Assembly (NCBI GenBank): GCA_026389655.1
Contig: JAPLHL010000216.1
Span: 1-5,457 of the forward strand
Direction of reading: 5' to 3'
Source: Chloroflexota bacterium
GTDB lineage: Bacteria > Chloroflexota > Dehalococcoidia > GIF9 > UBA5629
Length of the DNA: 5,457 nucleotides
This document shows positions 1-5,457 of this stretch, piece by piece. A model generated the notes under the pieces. The model did not search any database. It saw only the letters and a program-made list of their open reading frames with translations, and was not told where the DNA came from. The translations under genes were made by a program, and so were the position numbers. Each line of letters starts with the position of its first letter. The first letter of the stretch is position 1.

Positions 1-658
1 TCATTTTCCAGTTGGTGGGACAGGGCGACAATATCTCTACCATCGCAAAACCGCGTTTATTAATTTGCATCTCAAATGCTTTGGCAATGGCCTTTTTTGT
101 CTTCCTTATATTGAGCGGAGAATTCACTGCCACTCTCTCTATGTAAGCCACACCGTCCAGCATCGCCAACATTTCGCTCATCTTAATGGGGTGGCCTTCC
201 AGGATATGATCACGCCCGTACGGCGTCGTACTGGTTTTCATGCCGCGGAGCGTGGTAGGCGCCATCTGCCCGCCAGTCATGCCGTAGACAGCGTTATTAA
301 TAAAAATCGTGGTTATATTCTCGCCGCGGGTGGCAGCGTGTATAGTCTCCGCCGTACCTATTCCCGCCAGGTCACCATCGCCCTGGTAAGTGAATACAAC
401 GATCTCGGGAAAGGCGCGTTTTATACCCGTTGCAACTGCAGCGCCCCTGCCGTGGGCTGATTCCGCCATATCTACATCGAAGTAGTTGTAGGCGAAGACC
501 GAACAACCGGGCGGAGGTATGCCCAGCGTATTGTCCCGCAACCCCATTTCATCAATTACCTCACAAATAAGCCGGTGCGCAACTGAATGTCCGCAACCCG
601 GGCAATAATGAAACGGGGTCTTTTTAAGCGATTTGGGCCTTGTATATACGTTTTTCAC
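1..658 (-). CDS. korB: 2-oxoacid:ferredoxin oxidoreductase, beta (thiamine diphosphate) subunit, partial
   Basis: This subunit binds thiamine diphosphate (ThDP) and, with the alpha subunit, converts a 2-oxoacid plus CoA to acyl-CoA plus CO2 while reducing ferredoxin in the cytoplasm. The visible 219 codons hold the Cys motif CPGCGH (residues 19-24), GIPPPGC (46-52), the ThDP/Mg signature starting GDGD (93-96), and NNAVYGMTGGQ (121-131), all typical of KorB/VorA proteins. The family usually has about 250-280 residues, so only a C-terminal piece is missing at the left edge. The GTG start overlaps the last base of the alpha-gene stop (TAGTG), and AGAAAGG lies 9 nt upstream; no ATG gives a better N-terminus. 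It is the third gene of the operon and is probably translationally coupled. Whether the substrate is 2-oxoglutarate, branched-chain 2-oxoacids or another 2-oxoacid cannot be read from the sequence; the symbol names the family, not a proven substrate. Confidence 0.93.
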   Translation of the reverse strand, partial: MKNVYTRPKSLKKTPFHYCPGCGHSVAHRLICEVIDEMGLRDNTLGIPPPGCSVFAYNYFDVDMAESAHGRGAAVATGIKRAFPEIVVFTYQGDGDLAGIGTAETIHAATRGENITTIFINNAVYGMTGGQMAPTTLRGMKTSTTPYGRDHILEGHPIKMSEMLAMLDGVAYIERVAVNSPLNIRKTKKAIAKAFEMQINKRGFAMVEILSPCPTNWKM

Positions 659-1725
659 TATTTCAAACCTTTCTGATAATAGAGACGGGAGATCACGCGT
701 GCTACTTCACTCGGGGTCGGAATGACGCCGCCAGGCCTTCCGTAAAAGGAGACTTCCCCCTGCCCCAGCAAAGAGAGCTGAACATCCTCGACCATCTGTC
801 CCATATTCATCTCAAATACCAGGAACTGCTTAACAGTCTTGGCCAGTTCTTTTAGCGGCTCATCGGGAAAAGGCCACAACGTGATGGGCCTCATTAAGCC
901 CACCTTCAAGCCTTCAGCACGTACATTCCGGATGGCGCCCCTGGCAATCCTTGCGGCAATTCCGAACGCTACAACAACCAGCTTGGCATCATCAACCATG
1001 AATGTTTCGTAAGTGGTCTCTTCCTTCTTAATTAATGCGTATCGCCTGAACAGGCTCCAGTTAATCTCCTCAAGTTCCGAGGGATTGGACGTAAAGGTTT
1101 TTACAATTCTGCTTGCCTGACCATGGGCTCCCCTCAAGGCGCCTGGTCTTATAGGGAGTTCGGCAGGCGCTTCCCTCTTAAATTCTACCGGCTCCATCAT
1201 CTGGCCCAATACGCCGTCGCCAAGAATAATCACAGGGATTTTATATGTATCTGCCAGATCAAAGGCGCGCATCGTCAGGTCAGCGAGTTCCTGAACGGAT
1301 GACGGGCCTAAAACGATAGTGCGGTAATCACCATGCCCGCCTCCCCGCGTTGCCTGGAAATAGTCCCCTTGCGAAGCTGCAATGCTGCCTAGCCCGGGAC
1401 CACCGCGCTGCATATTAACAATCACGGCAGGCAATTCACATGCCGCCAGATAAGAAATGCCCTCCTGCTTAAGGCTAATGCCGGGACTTGATGATGACGT
1501 CATCGCCCTGGCGCCCACAATGCTGGCGCCATAAACCATGTTGATTGCCGCCACTTCGCTCTCAGCCTGGACGAATGAACATCCCTTTCTCCGGCTCAGA
1601 TGGGTGGCCATATACTCGGTTATTTCGTTCTGCGGAGTTATCGGGTAGCCGAAATAGCAGCGGCAACCAGCCCTTATGGCTGCCTCAGCGATTGAGCTAT
1701 TGCCGTCCATAAAAATTTTAGCCAC
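658..1725 (-). CDS. vorB: 2-oxoacid:ferredoxin oxidoreductase, alpha subunit (VorB/KorA type)
   Basis: This 355-aa subunit pairs with the ThDP subunit encoded directly downstream to form the catalytic core of a 2-oxoacid:ferredoxin oxidoreductase. The N-terminal pyrimidine-binding domain shows YPITPQNEI (27-35), the QAESE segment with the conserved glutamate region (53-57), TSSSSPG (76-82) and QRGGPG (106-111). A transketolase C-terminal-like domain follows, with RPITLWPFP (279-287). The length matches the short stand-alone alpha subunits usually annotated as 3-methyl-2-oxobutanoate dehydrogenase VorB, and it lacks the fused gamma domain seen in some KorA proteins. The GTG start is supported by GAGGT 5 nt upstream, and it overlaps the end of the ferredoxin gene by 8 bp. 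The stop overlaps the beta-gene start by one base. The family call is secure. The 'branched-chain' specificity implied by the symbol is only family nomenclature; 2-oxoglutarate or aryl-2-oxoacids are equally possible. Confidence 0.94.
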   Translation of the reverse strand: MAKIFMDGNSSIAEAAIRAGCRCYFGYPITPQNEITEYMATHLSRRKGCSFVQAESEVAAINMVYGASIVGARAMTSSSSPGISLKQEGISYLAACELPAVIVNMQRGGPGLGSIAASQGDYFQATRGGGHGDYRTIVLGPSSVQELADLTMRAFDLADTYKIPVIILGDGVLGQMMEPVEFKREAPAELPIRPGALRGAHGQASRIVKTFTSNPSELEEINWSLFRRYALIKKEETTYETFMVDDAKLVVVAFGIAARIARGAIRNVRAEGLKVGLMRPITLWPFPDEPLKELAKTVKQFLVFEMNMGQMVEDVQLSLLGQGEVSFYGRPGGVIPTPSEVARVISRLYYQKGLK

Positions 1726-1972
1726 GGAACACCTCGATCGCTACTTCCGGGCAGACTAAAGCGCAGATTGCGCAACCGGTACATTCGCCGTTGTCATTAA
1801 AAACAGCGCATAGGTAACCCGAGGCATTCAGTTTATCGGATTGTGATATGACATTTTTAGGACAGAAGTGAATGCAAAGCTCACACCCTTTGCACAGCTC
1901 GGAGGATATTACTATTGCGCCTTTTACCGGTTTGGTTGTTCCCTGTTTATCAGACATGATTATCAAAAACAT
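1718..1972 (-). CDS. 2x[4Fe-4S] ferredoxin subunit of the 2-oxoacid oxidoreductase (KorD/VorD type)
   Basis: This 84-aa protein carries two classic CxxCxxCxxxCP clusters: Cys 27, 30, 33, 37 and Cys 64, 67, 70, 74. It is predicted to hold two [4Fe-4S] centres and to act as the delta or ferredoxin subunit, carrying electrons from the ThDP core to soluble ferredoxin. A linker of about 26 residues separates the two cluster motifs. It is the first gene of the operon and overlaps the alpha gene by 8 bp, which argues for a dedicated subunit rather than a free ferredoxin. The ATG at 1972 is preferred because GGAAGG lies 9 nt upstream. A second in-frame ATG at 1957 has no Shine-Dalgarno sequence and would remove only five residues. 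The promoter candidate at 2011-2039 lies just upstream. Confidence 0.92.
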   Translation of the reverse strand: MFLIIMSDKQGTTKPVKGAIVISSELCKGCELCIHFCPKNVISQSDKLNASGYLCAVFNDNGECTGCAICALVCPEVAIEVFRG

Positions 1973-1975
1973 AAA

Positions 1976-1995
1976 CCGGGACCTTCCAGCCCCGG
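1976..1995 (-). promoter_or_regulatory. Small hairpin presenting the ferredoxin-gene ribosome binding site in its loop
   Basis: In the leader of the ferredoxin gene, CCGGG (1995-1991) can pair with CCCGG (1980-1976). This leaves a 10-nt loop that contains the Shine-Dalgarno sequence GGAAGG (1987-1982). G-U pairs could extend the stem slightly. The pairing is seen in the sequence; any role in translation is inference. Five G/C pairs in an otherwise AT-rich leader are notable but could be chance. Confidence 0.3.
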
Positions 1996-2010
1996 CCCAA
2001 ATATATGTTT

Positions 2011-2039
2011 ATTTTACGTGCAAACTGTTTTTATCGCAA
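2011..2039 (-). promoter_or_regulatory. Sigma70-like promoter for the 2-oxoacid oxidoreductase operon
   Basis: Read on the minus strand, TTGCGA (2039-2034, four of six matches to the -35 consensus) is followed after exactly 17 bp by TAAAAT (2016-2011, five of six matches to the -10). Transcription would begin near 2004, giving a leader of about 30 nt before the ferredoxin ATG. It lies in the 106-bp gap after the DUF4239 gene. I saw no strong terminator in that gap, so read-through from the DUF4239 gene remains possible. Confidence 0.5.
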
Positions 2040-2078
2040 ATAGCGAAGTAATTTTTCTAGCAGAATAATATCACCTTT

Positions 2079-2867
2079 TCAACTCTTCAAATTCTGCAGT
2101 ACCTGCTTGAAAGCATCCGGCGAGATAAAAAGATCGCCACTAAACGGGAAGTCCATAATCAATATGGTAAAAAGTATCAGTACAATCAGTACTGCCAGCA
2201 GCGTAGTCATAATAAGTTGCGCTCCCAGGTTTTCCGAACCAAAGAAGAATGTAAACGCCACCGTAATAATACCGCCGAAAAGCAATACAAACCACAGTAC
2301 GGGATGGATGCCGGTTGAAGCGTCCGCTATACGCTGGCGGCGCAATTCTCCCGCAGTGTTAGCCCGGTTCAGGATTTCCGCAAAAATAATCTTCTCCTTG
2401 TCTGTTTTCGGTTCGAAATTGCCAATTAACTTCCATATCTTGTCTGATTTTTCCTGGACGATCATACTTCGCTGGCCGACTGCCAGCAACTTCCACTCGT
2501 CATCGATGATGGCGTTGATATAATCGTCCATCCCCGCTGTGAGCTGGCTCCGTAACGGTTCAGGCAAGCCCACTGAATCACGGTAAATATCACCGTAATA
2601 ATTCGCTTCACGTATCACGCTATTTTGCGTCATATCGAAATTTTGCCACACGATTACAATTGCGAAGGCAAGCAATACCGCGTATACGACACCTAGCGTA
2701 CTGAAAATCGGGCCGGCAACATCATGATGGTGCTTCAAGTTGCCGACGTTGACAAAACGGCGCACCAGCAACACGCCTCCCACCGCAGTCCCTACCGCCA
2801 CAGCTATCATAATGGCAGCGATCGCCCATGTCGGTATATTTACTAGAAGCCACTGCTGAAACGGCAT
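2079..2867 (-). CDS. DUF4239 (bestrophin-like) integral membrane protein of unknown function
   Basis: The 262-aa product has four predicted membrane helices arranged as two pairs (about residues 12-36 and 53-75, then 188-209 and 216-239), separated by a hydrophilic, charged middle section of about 110 residues. Family hallmarks are the HHHDVAGP segment (46-53) just before helix 2, the WQNFD stretch (74-78) after it, and FPFSGDLFISPDAF (240-253) following helix 4. These match the DUF4239, or 'bestrophin-like', family. A bestrophin-like fold hints at an oligomeric channel, but no activity is established. The ATG at 2867 is chosen because AGAGG sits 5 nt upstream; an in-frame GTG at 2873 lies inside that Shine-Dalgarno sequence and would add only two residues. 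The gene is divergent from the radical SAM gene and on the same strand as the oxidoreductase operon 106 bp downstream, to which it has no obvious functional link. Confidence 0.85.
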   Translation of the reverse strand: MPFQQWLLVNIPTWAIAAIMIAVAVGTAVGGVLLVRRFVNVGNLKHHHDVAGPIFSTLGVVYAVLLAFAIVIVWQNFDMTQNSVIREANYYGDIYRDSVGLPEPLRSQLTAGMDDYINAIIDDEWKLLAVGQRSMIVQEKSDKIWKLIGNFEPKTDKEKIIFAEILNRANTAGELRRQRIADASTGIHPVLWFVLLFGGIITVAFTFFFGSENLGAQLIMTTLLAVLIVLILFTILIMDFPFSGDLFISPDAFKQVLQNLKS

Positions 2868-2877
2868 GTTCACCTCT
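2868..2877 (-). promoter_or_regulatory. Ribosome binding site deciding the DUF4239 gene start
   Basis: AGAGG (2877-2873) followed by a 5-nt spacer leads into the ATG at 2867-2865. The competing GTG at 2873-2871 uses the last G of this motif and has no Shine-Dalgarno sequence of its own, so the ATG is favoured. Confidence 0.6.
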
Positions 2878-2903
2878 GTCTCGCAACGAGATTAATATAC
2901 TAA

Positions 2904-2912
2904 ATTTTACCA
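2904..2912 (-). promoter_or_regulatory. Extended -10 promoter candidate for the DUF4239 gene
   Basis: The minus strand reads TGGTAAAAT (2912-2904), which fits the TGn-TATAAT extended -10 pattern with one mismatch. No recognisable -35 box lies 16-18 bp upstream, which extended -10 promoters can tolerate. Initiation near 2897 would give a leader of about 30 nt before the ATG at 2867. Confidence 0.35.
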
Positions 2913-3039
2913 TGTTAGCCACCTTGCCGTACTCCAATAATGCAGAATAAAATCGATTGCCCGGGCTCATTATTTTCGAATATCCATATTAAAATGACCT
3001 ATTACTTCGCTCTATGCCCAAGAGAAATCAACTCTCAAT

Positions 3040-3053
3040 AACGCTGTAGCGTT
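3040..3053. repeat. 14-bp inverted repeat AACGCT-GT-AGCGTT, possible operator
   Basis: Two perfect 6-bp arms flank a 2-bp centre. It lies in the middle of the divergent control region, about 170 bp upstream of the DUF4239 start and 130 bp upstream of the radical SAM start. The dyad symmetry is seen directly. Binding by a dimeric regulator is inference; the 2-nt centre is too small for a stable RNA hairpin loop. Confidence 0.35.
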
Positions 3054-3120
3054 GGCACAATTCCACAAAGATCATCTAATATAAGTACAACTACCGATTA
3101 CCTGATGCATTTTCACGTGC

Positions 3121-3147
3121 TATACTTGCTGTATAAGTTGCTATAAA
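3121..3147 (+). promoter_or_regulatory. Phased TATA elements and extended -10 promoter of the radical SAM gene
   Basis: Three TATA elements begin at 3121 (TATACT), 3132 (TATAAG) and 3142 (TATAAA), separated by two TTGCT words at 3126 and 3138. The spacing of 10-11 bp places them on one face of the helix. The last forms an extended -10 (TGCTATAAA, 3139-3147), which would start transcription near 3154 with a leader of about 28 nt. TATAAG could also pair with TTTTCA (3110-3115) at a 16-bp spacing. Which element is used cannot be decided from sequence alone. Confidence 0.4.
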
Positions 3148-3164
3148 CCCGCGTTTCCGCATTT

Positions 3165-3170
3165 AGGAGA
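3165..3170 (+). promoter_or_regulatory. Ribosome binding site of the radical SAM gene, with long spacing
   Basis: AGGAGA is a strong Shine-Dalgarno sequence but lies 11 nt before the GTG at 3182, longer than the usual 5-9 nt. No ATG, GTG or TTG lies closer in frame, and the conserved N-terminus MKILLVNPEYP begins at this GTG, so the start is retained. Confidence 0.65.
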
Positions 3171-3181
3171 ATTATAAAATA

Positions 3182-4669
3182 GTGAAAATATTACTCGTAA
3201 ACCCCGAATATCCCGACACTTTCTGGAGCTTCAGACATGCGCTCAAATTTGTTTCCAAGAAAGCGGCATTCCCGCCGCTGGGATTGCTGACTGTAGCAGC
3301 CATGCTTCCGTCCGGTTTCGAACTCAAGCTGATTGATATGAACACCACCAAACTCAAGGACAAGGATATAAAGTGGGCTGACCTTGTATTTATCAGCGCT
3401 ATGGTTGTGCAAAGAGAATCGGCGAAAAATGTTCTTGAATTATGTAAAAAGTTGGGCGCCCGCACAGTGGCAGGAGGCCCGCTTTTTACCACAGAATACG
3501 AGGACTTCACATGCGTCGACCATCTTGTGCTAAACGAAGCAGAAATAACATTGCCGCAGTTTCTGTCTGACCTGCAAAACTGCACACCCCAACGGATTTA
3601 CACTTCCGACCAGTTGGCAGATATCAGTAAAACTCCTCTCCCCAAATGGGACCTTGTAAATATGAAGAAGTACTCATCCATGTCCATTCAATATTCCCGC
3701 GGCTGCCCGTTTGACTGTGAATTTTGCGATATAGTGGTACTCAATGGACATATGCCCAGGACCAAAAGCAAAGAACAGATCGAGAGAGAGCTTGATGCTG
3801 TACGCGCAGCAGGGTGGAACGGCAGTGTCTTTATTGTAGACGACAATTTTATTGGTAATAAAAGAAAATTAAAATCAGAAATATTGCCGGCCATCACGGA
3901 ATGGTCTCGAACCAGGAAATTCCCCTTCTCCTTCTACACACAGGCATCCATAAACCTTGCCGATGATGATGAACTCATAAATCTCATGGTTAAGGCTAAC
4001 TTCAATATGGCCTTCATTGGAATTGAATCACCCAATGAGGAAAGCCTCGCTGAATGCGGTAAAACACAGAACCAGAGCCGCAACCTGGTAGACGCCGTCA
4101 AGAAATTGCAGCATATGGGTATCGAAGTACAGGCCGGATTCATTGTCGGCTTCGATAGTGATTCTCAATCTGTTTTTCAGGAAATGATAAATTTCATTCA
4201 AAAAAGCGGCATCGTCACCGCTATGGTCGGATTGTTGCACGCACCTGCAGGTACAAGATTGTACAAACGCCTGAAAAAAGAGGACCGGATCACCGGGGAC
4301 TTTGGCGGTAATAATACGGACTACTCAATAAACTTCATACCCAAGATGAACCGCAACCTGCTGGTTGCAGGTTATGAGAAGGTCGTCAACACTATCTACT
4401 CACCTAAACAATATTATGATCGCGTCAAGACATTTCTGAGCGAATATCGGCCGCGGCCAAAAAGCGCCTGGAAATTTCGAACCGAACATATCAGCGCTCT
4501 GATTAGATCAGTATGGATATTGGGAATTAAGGAGAAAGGCAGGGGATATTTCTGGAAATTGATGACATGGACGGTATTCAGAAAACCCAGATTGTTCCCG
4601 CTCTCTATAACCTGTGCAATTTACGGTTTTCATTTCCGTAAAATCGCCCGAGGAGCGGCTATCGGCTAA
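3182..4669 (+). CDS. B12-binding domain radical SAM protein (DUF4070 / HpnP-like family)
   Basis: The 495-aa product has an N-terminal cobalamin-binding Rossmann-like domain (about residues 1-135), a radical SAM core (about 165-365) and a C-terminal DUF4070-type region. The cluster motif is C175xxxC179xxC182 within YSRGCPFDCEFCDI, binding a [4Fe-4S] cluster that cleaves S-adenosylmethionine. The segments PDTFWSF (11-17), KKAAFPPLGLLT (26-37) and MPRTK (191-195) resemble the family containing hopanoid C-2 methylase HpnP. Class B members of this kind typically methylate unactivated carbons of lipids or natural products using methylcobalamin. No DxHxxG motif is present in the first 140 residues, so cobalamin would bind His-off. 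The C-terminus has an extra basic and hydrophobic tail (about 440-495) that may touch the membrane. No hopanoid or other biosynthetic gene is adjacent, so the substrate is unknown. The GTG start is fixed by the conserved N-terminus. Confidence 0.9.
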   Translation: MKILLVNPEYPDTFWSFRHALKFVSKKAAFPPLGLLTVAAMLPSGFELKLIDMNTTKLKDKDIKWADLVFISAMVVQRESAKNVLELCKKLGARTVAGGPLFTTEYEDFTCVDHLVLNEAEITLPQFLSDLQNCTPQRIYTSDQLADISKTPLPKWDLVNMKKYSSMSIQYSRGCPFDCEFCDIVVLNGHMPRTKSKEQIERELDAVRAAGWNGSVFIVDDNFIGNKRKLKSEILPAITEWSRTRKFPFSFYTQASINLADDDELINLMVKANFNMAFIGIESPNEESLAECGKTQNQSRNLVDAVKKLQHMGIEVQAGFIVGFDSDSQSVFQEMINFIQKSGIVTAMVGLLHAPAGTRLYKRLKKEDRITGDFGGNNTDYSINFIPKMNRNLLVAGYEKVVNTIYSPKQYYDRVKTFLSEYRPRPKSAWKFRTEHISALIRSVWILGIKEKGRGYFWKLMTWTVFRKPRLFPLSITCAIYGFHFRKIARGAAIG

Positions 4670-4707
4670 TAAACAAATCGTTATCACGCACAGCTAAACA
4701 TTGACCT

Positions 4708-4733
4708 TGCATGATATAATTCATATCAATGCA
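4708..4733 (+). promoter_or_regulatory. Extended -10 promoter embedded in a 26-bp dyad, upstream of the PAS gene
   Basis: TGATATAAT (4712-4720) matches the extended -10 consensus TGnTATAAT perfectly. It sits within an inverted repeat: TGCAT-GATAT (4708-4717), a 5-bp centre AATTC, then ATATC-A-ATGCA (4723-4733), which makes ten complementary pairs with one unpaired A at 4728. A regulator bound here would cover the promoter. TTGACC at 4701-4706 is only 8 bp upstream and cannot be its -35 box. As RNA the same dyad could fold as a hairpin after the radical SAM gene, but it has no T-run and is a poor intrinsic terminator. Initiation near 4727 would leave a leader of about 110 nt. Confidence 0.45.
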
Positions 4734-4742
4734 TAATTCTTC

Positions 4743-4752
4743 GTCAATTGAC
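4743..4752. repeat. 10-bp perfect palindrome GTCAATTGAC in the PAS-gene leader
   Basis: A perfect palindrome lies 10 bp downstream of the larger dyad and would fall in the transcribed leader if the promoter at 4712-4720 is used. It could be part of an operator or simply chance in AT-rich DNA. Its right half also contains TTGACT, a -35-like word, but no good -10 lies at 16-18 bp from it. Confidence 0.2.
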
Positions 4753-4836
4753 TAATACATCAATTCTATATTTATATCAGGAATTAAGCATATATTGCCC
4801 GTAATATTAGAAAAGTACCGGGATAGGGTAGGCACG

Positions 4837-5457
4837 GTGAAGCAGTCGAAACTCAGCCACAGTAGTAAACGTAGCCAGGGCAATCTGGATAACCTCCCAT
4901 CTCTAGCACAGGCATTTCTTCAGACCACTGGTGCAGGCATATACATCTCACAGCAAGGCAAATTTGTTTACGTTAGCCCCCTGTTCGAACAACTCTCCGG
5001 TTATTCTAAGAATGAATTATTGGGCATCCGCTCTCTTGATCTAGTTTACCCCGATGACAGGGAAGCAGTGCGGACCCGGGCAATTGAGAATTTGAAACAT
5101 CCATCAAACAATAGCCCTTACGAATTTCGATTCATAAGTAAAAGCGGCACTTCCACCTGGGTCATGGAACGGGTCACTTCGATCGAATATGCCGGGGCCA
5201 GGGCGGTCATGGGCAGTTTCATGGACATCACAGAGAAAAAACGGATGGAAGACGCGCTGTCCTACTCCGAAGAGAGATTCAGAACGATATTGGAACGTAT
5301 GCAAGACGCCTATTTTGAGTTGGATCTTGCAGGGAATTTTACTTATGTCAATTTCACTGCCAGTAACAGCATGGGATATTCAAGGGAAGAGTTGATTGGG
5401 AAAAATTTCCGCCTGACTACTCCCGCGGATGAACATAAAACGCTTTTCCTTGCTTTC
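4837..5457 (+). CDS. PAS domain S-box sensor protein, N-terminal part
   Basis: The 207 visible codons stay open to the right edge. A first PAS domain covers about residues 22-133: GKFVYVSPLFEQLSGYS (41-57), YPDDREAV (71-78), and the closing PAC-type segment GSFMDITEKKRMEDAL (126-141). A second PAS starts near 144 (SEERFRTILERMQDAYFELD, 144-163) and is cut at the edge. No signal peptide or membrane helix is visible, so sensing is probably cytoplasmic. Such tandem PAS modules usually precede a histidine kinase, or a GGDEF or other output domain, but that part is not in the window. The GTG at 4837 has AGG/AGGG motifs 4-8 nt upstream. A TTG at 4795 with AGGAA 11 nt before it is an alternative start that adds 14 residues. 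The signals sensed are unknown. Confidence 0.85.
   Translation, partial: MKQSKLSHSSKRSQGNLDNLPSLAQAFLQTTGAGIYISQQGKFVYVSPLFEQLSGYSKNELLGIRSLDLVYPDDREAVRTRAIENLKHPSNNSPYEFRFISKSGTSTWVMERVTSIEYAGARAVMGSFMDITEKKRMEDALSYSEERFRTILERMQDAYFELDLAGNFTYVNFTASNSMGYSREELIGKNFRLTTPADEHKTLFLAF

Larger units (their letters stand above)
2868..3181. other. Divergent intergenic control region
   Basis: This AT-rich stretch of about 314 bp separates the divergent DUF4239 and radical SAM genes. It holds extended -10 candidates facing each way (2904-2912 minus, 3139-3147 plus), a 14-bp inverted repeat at 3040-3053, phased TATA elements at 3121-3147 and a strong AGGAGA at 3165-3170. A short minus-strand open frame crosses its left part, but it continues out of frame into the DUF4239 gene, and I see no credible protein or RNA gene here. 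Confidence 0.6.

Noticed and set aside
65..460. Plus-strand open frame of 131 codons
   Set aside because: It lies antisense to the beta subunit gene, whose protein shows clear ThDP-binding motifs; the plus-strand product has no recognisable domain.
2034..2048. Possible terminator hairpin TCGC-tattt-GCGA after the DUF4239 gene
   Set aside because: The stem is only 4 bp, it is followed by A-rich rather than T-rich RNA, and it overlaps the -35 box of the operon promoter.
2107..2523. Plus-strand open frame of 138 codons
   Set aside because: It is antisense to the DUF4239 gene and has a low-complexity Ser/Ile-rich product with no family signature.
2722..2970. Minus-strand open frame of 82 codons overlapping the DUF4239 start
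   Set aside because: It shares most of its length with the DUF4239 gene in another frame, and the product resembles no domain; it also runs across the promoter candidate.
3172..3585. Minus-strand open frame of 137 codons
   Set aside because: It is antisense to the conserved N-terminal domain of the radical SAM protein and has a Ser-rich product typical of a shadow frame.
4701..4720. TTGACC plus TATAAT as a full -35/-10 pair
   Set aside because: The boxes are only 8 bp apart, far below the 16-18 bp needed; the -10 is better explained as an extended -10.
5104..5395. Short open frames on both strands within the PAS region
   Set aside because: The PAS frame is continuous through here, with conserved domain boundaries; the other frames are shadows.
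1..5457. CRISPR arrays, insertion sequences, tRNA or rRNA genes
   Set aside because: No regularly spaced repeats, transposase motifs, terminal inverted repeats or structural RNA signatures were seen on either strand.

Overview
The window looks like chromosomal DNA from an anaerobic bacterium. It has Shine-Dalgarno-led genes, several GTG starts, sigma70-like promoter elements, and tightly overlapping genes for a ferredoxin-dependent 2-oxoacid oxidoreductase, an oxygen-sensitive enzyme typical of anaerobes. The mix of a vorB-type oxidoreductase, a B12-binding radical SAM protein, a DUF4239 membrane protein and a PAS sensor would suit a Dehalococcoidia-like Chloroflexota or another anaerobic soil or sediment lineage. 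That placement is a guess; nothing here fixes the taxon.

Layout. Positions 1-1972 (minus strand) hold a three-gene operon read right to left: an 84-aa 2x[4Fe-4S] ferredoxin subunit, the alpha subunit (VorB/KorA type, 355 aa), and the thiamine-diphosphate-binding beta subunit, whose 3' end runs off the left edge. Neighbouring genes overlap by 8 bp and 1 bp, which suggests translational coupling, and a good promoter candidate lies at 2011-2039. A gamma subunit would be expected beyond the left edge. Positions 2079-2867 (minus) encode a four-helix DUF4239 membrane protein of unknown function. Positions 2868-3181 form a divergent, AT-rich control region with a 14-bp inverted repeat, phased TATA elements and extended -10 candidates facing both ways. 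Positions 3182-4669 (plus) encode a 495-aa cobalamin-binding radical SAM protein of the DUF4070 / HpnP-like family. Positions 4670-4836 hold a perfect extended -10 embedded in a 26-bp dyad. From 4837 to the right edge runs the N-terminal half of a multi-PAS sensor protein whose output domain lies outside the window.

How the genes relate. The operon carries out CoA-dependent oxidative decarboxylation of a 2-oxoacid, or its reverse, coupled to ferredoxin. The other three genes each appear to be separate transcription units and have no evident link to it. I found no mobile element, CRISPR array, tRNA or rRNA, and no convincing new multi-gene system. The points most worth a second look are the orphan HpnP-like radical SAM enzyme and the dyad over the promoter of the PAS gene.
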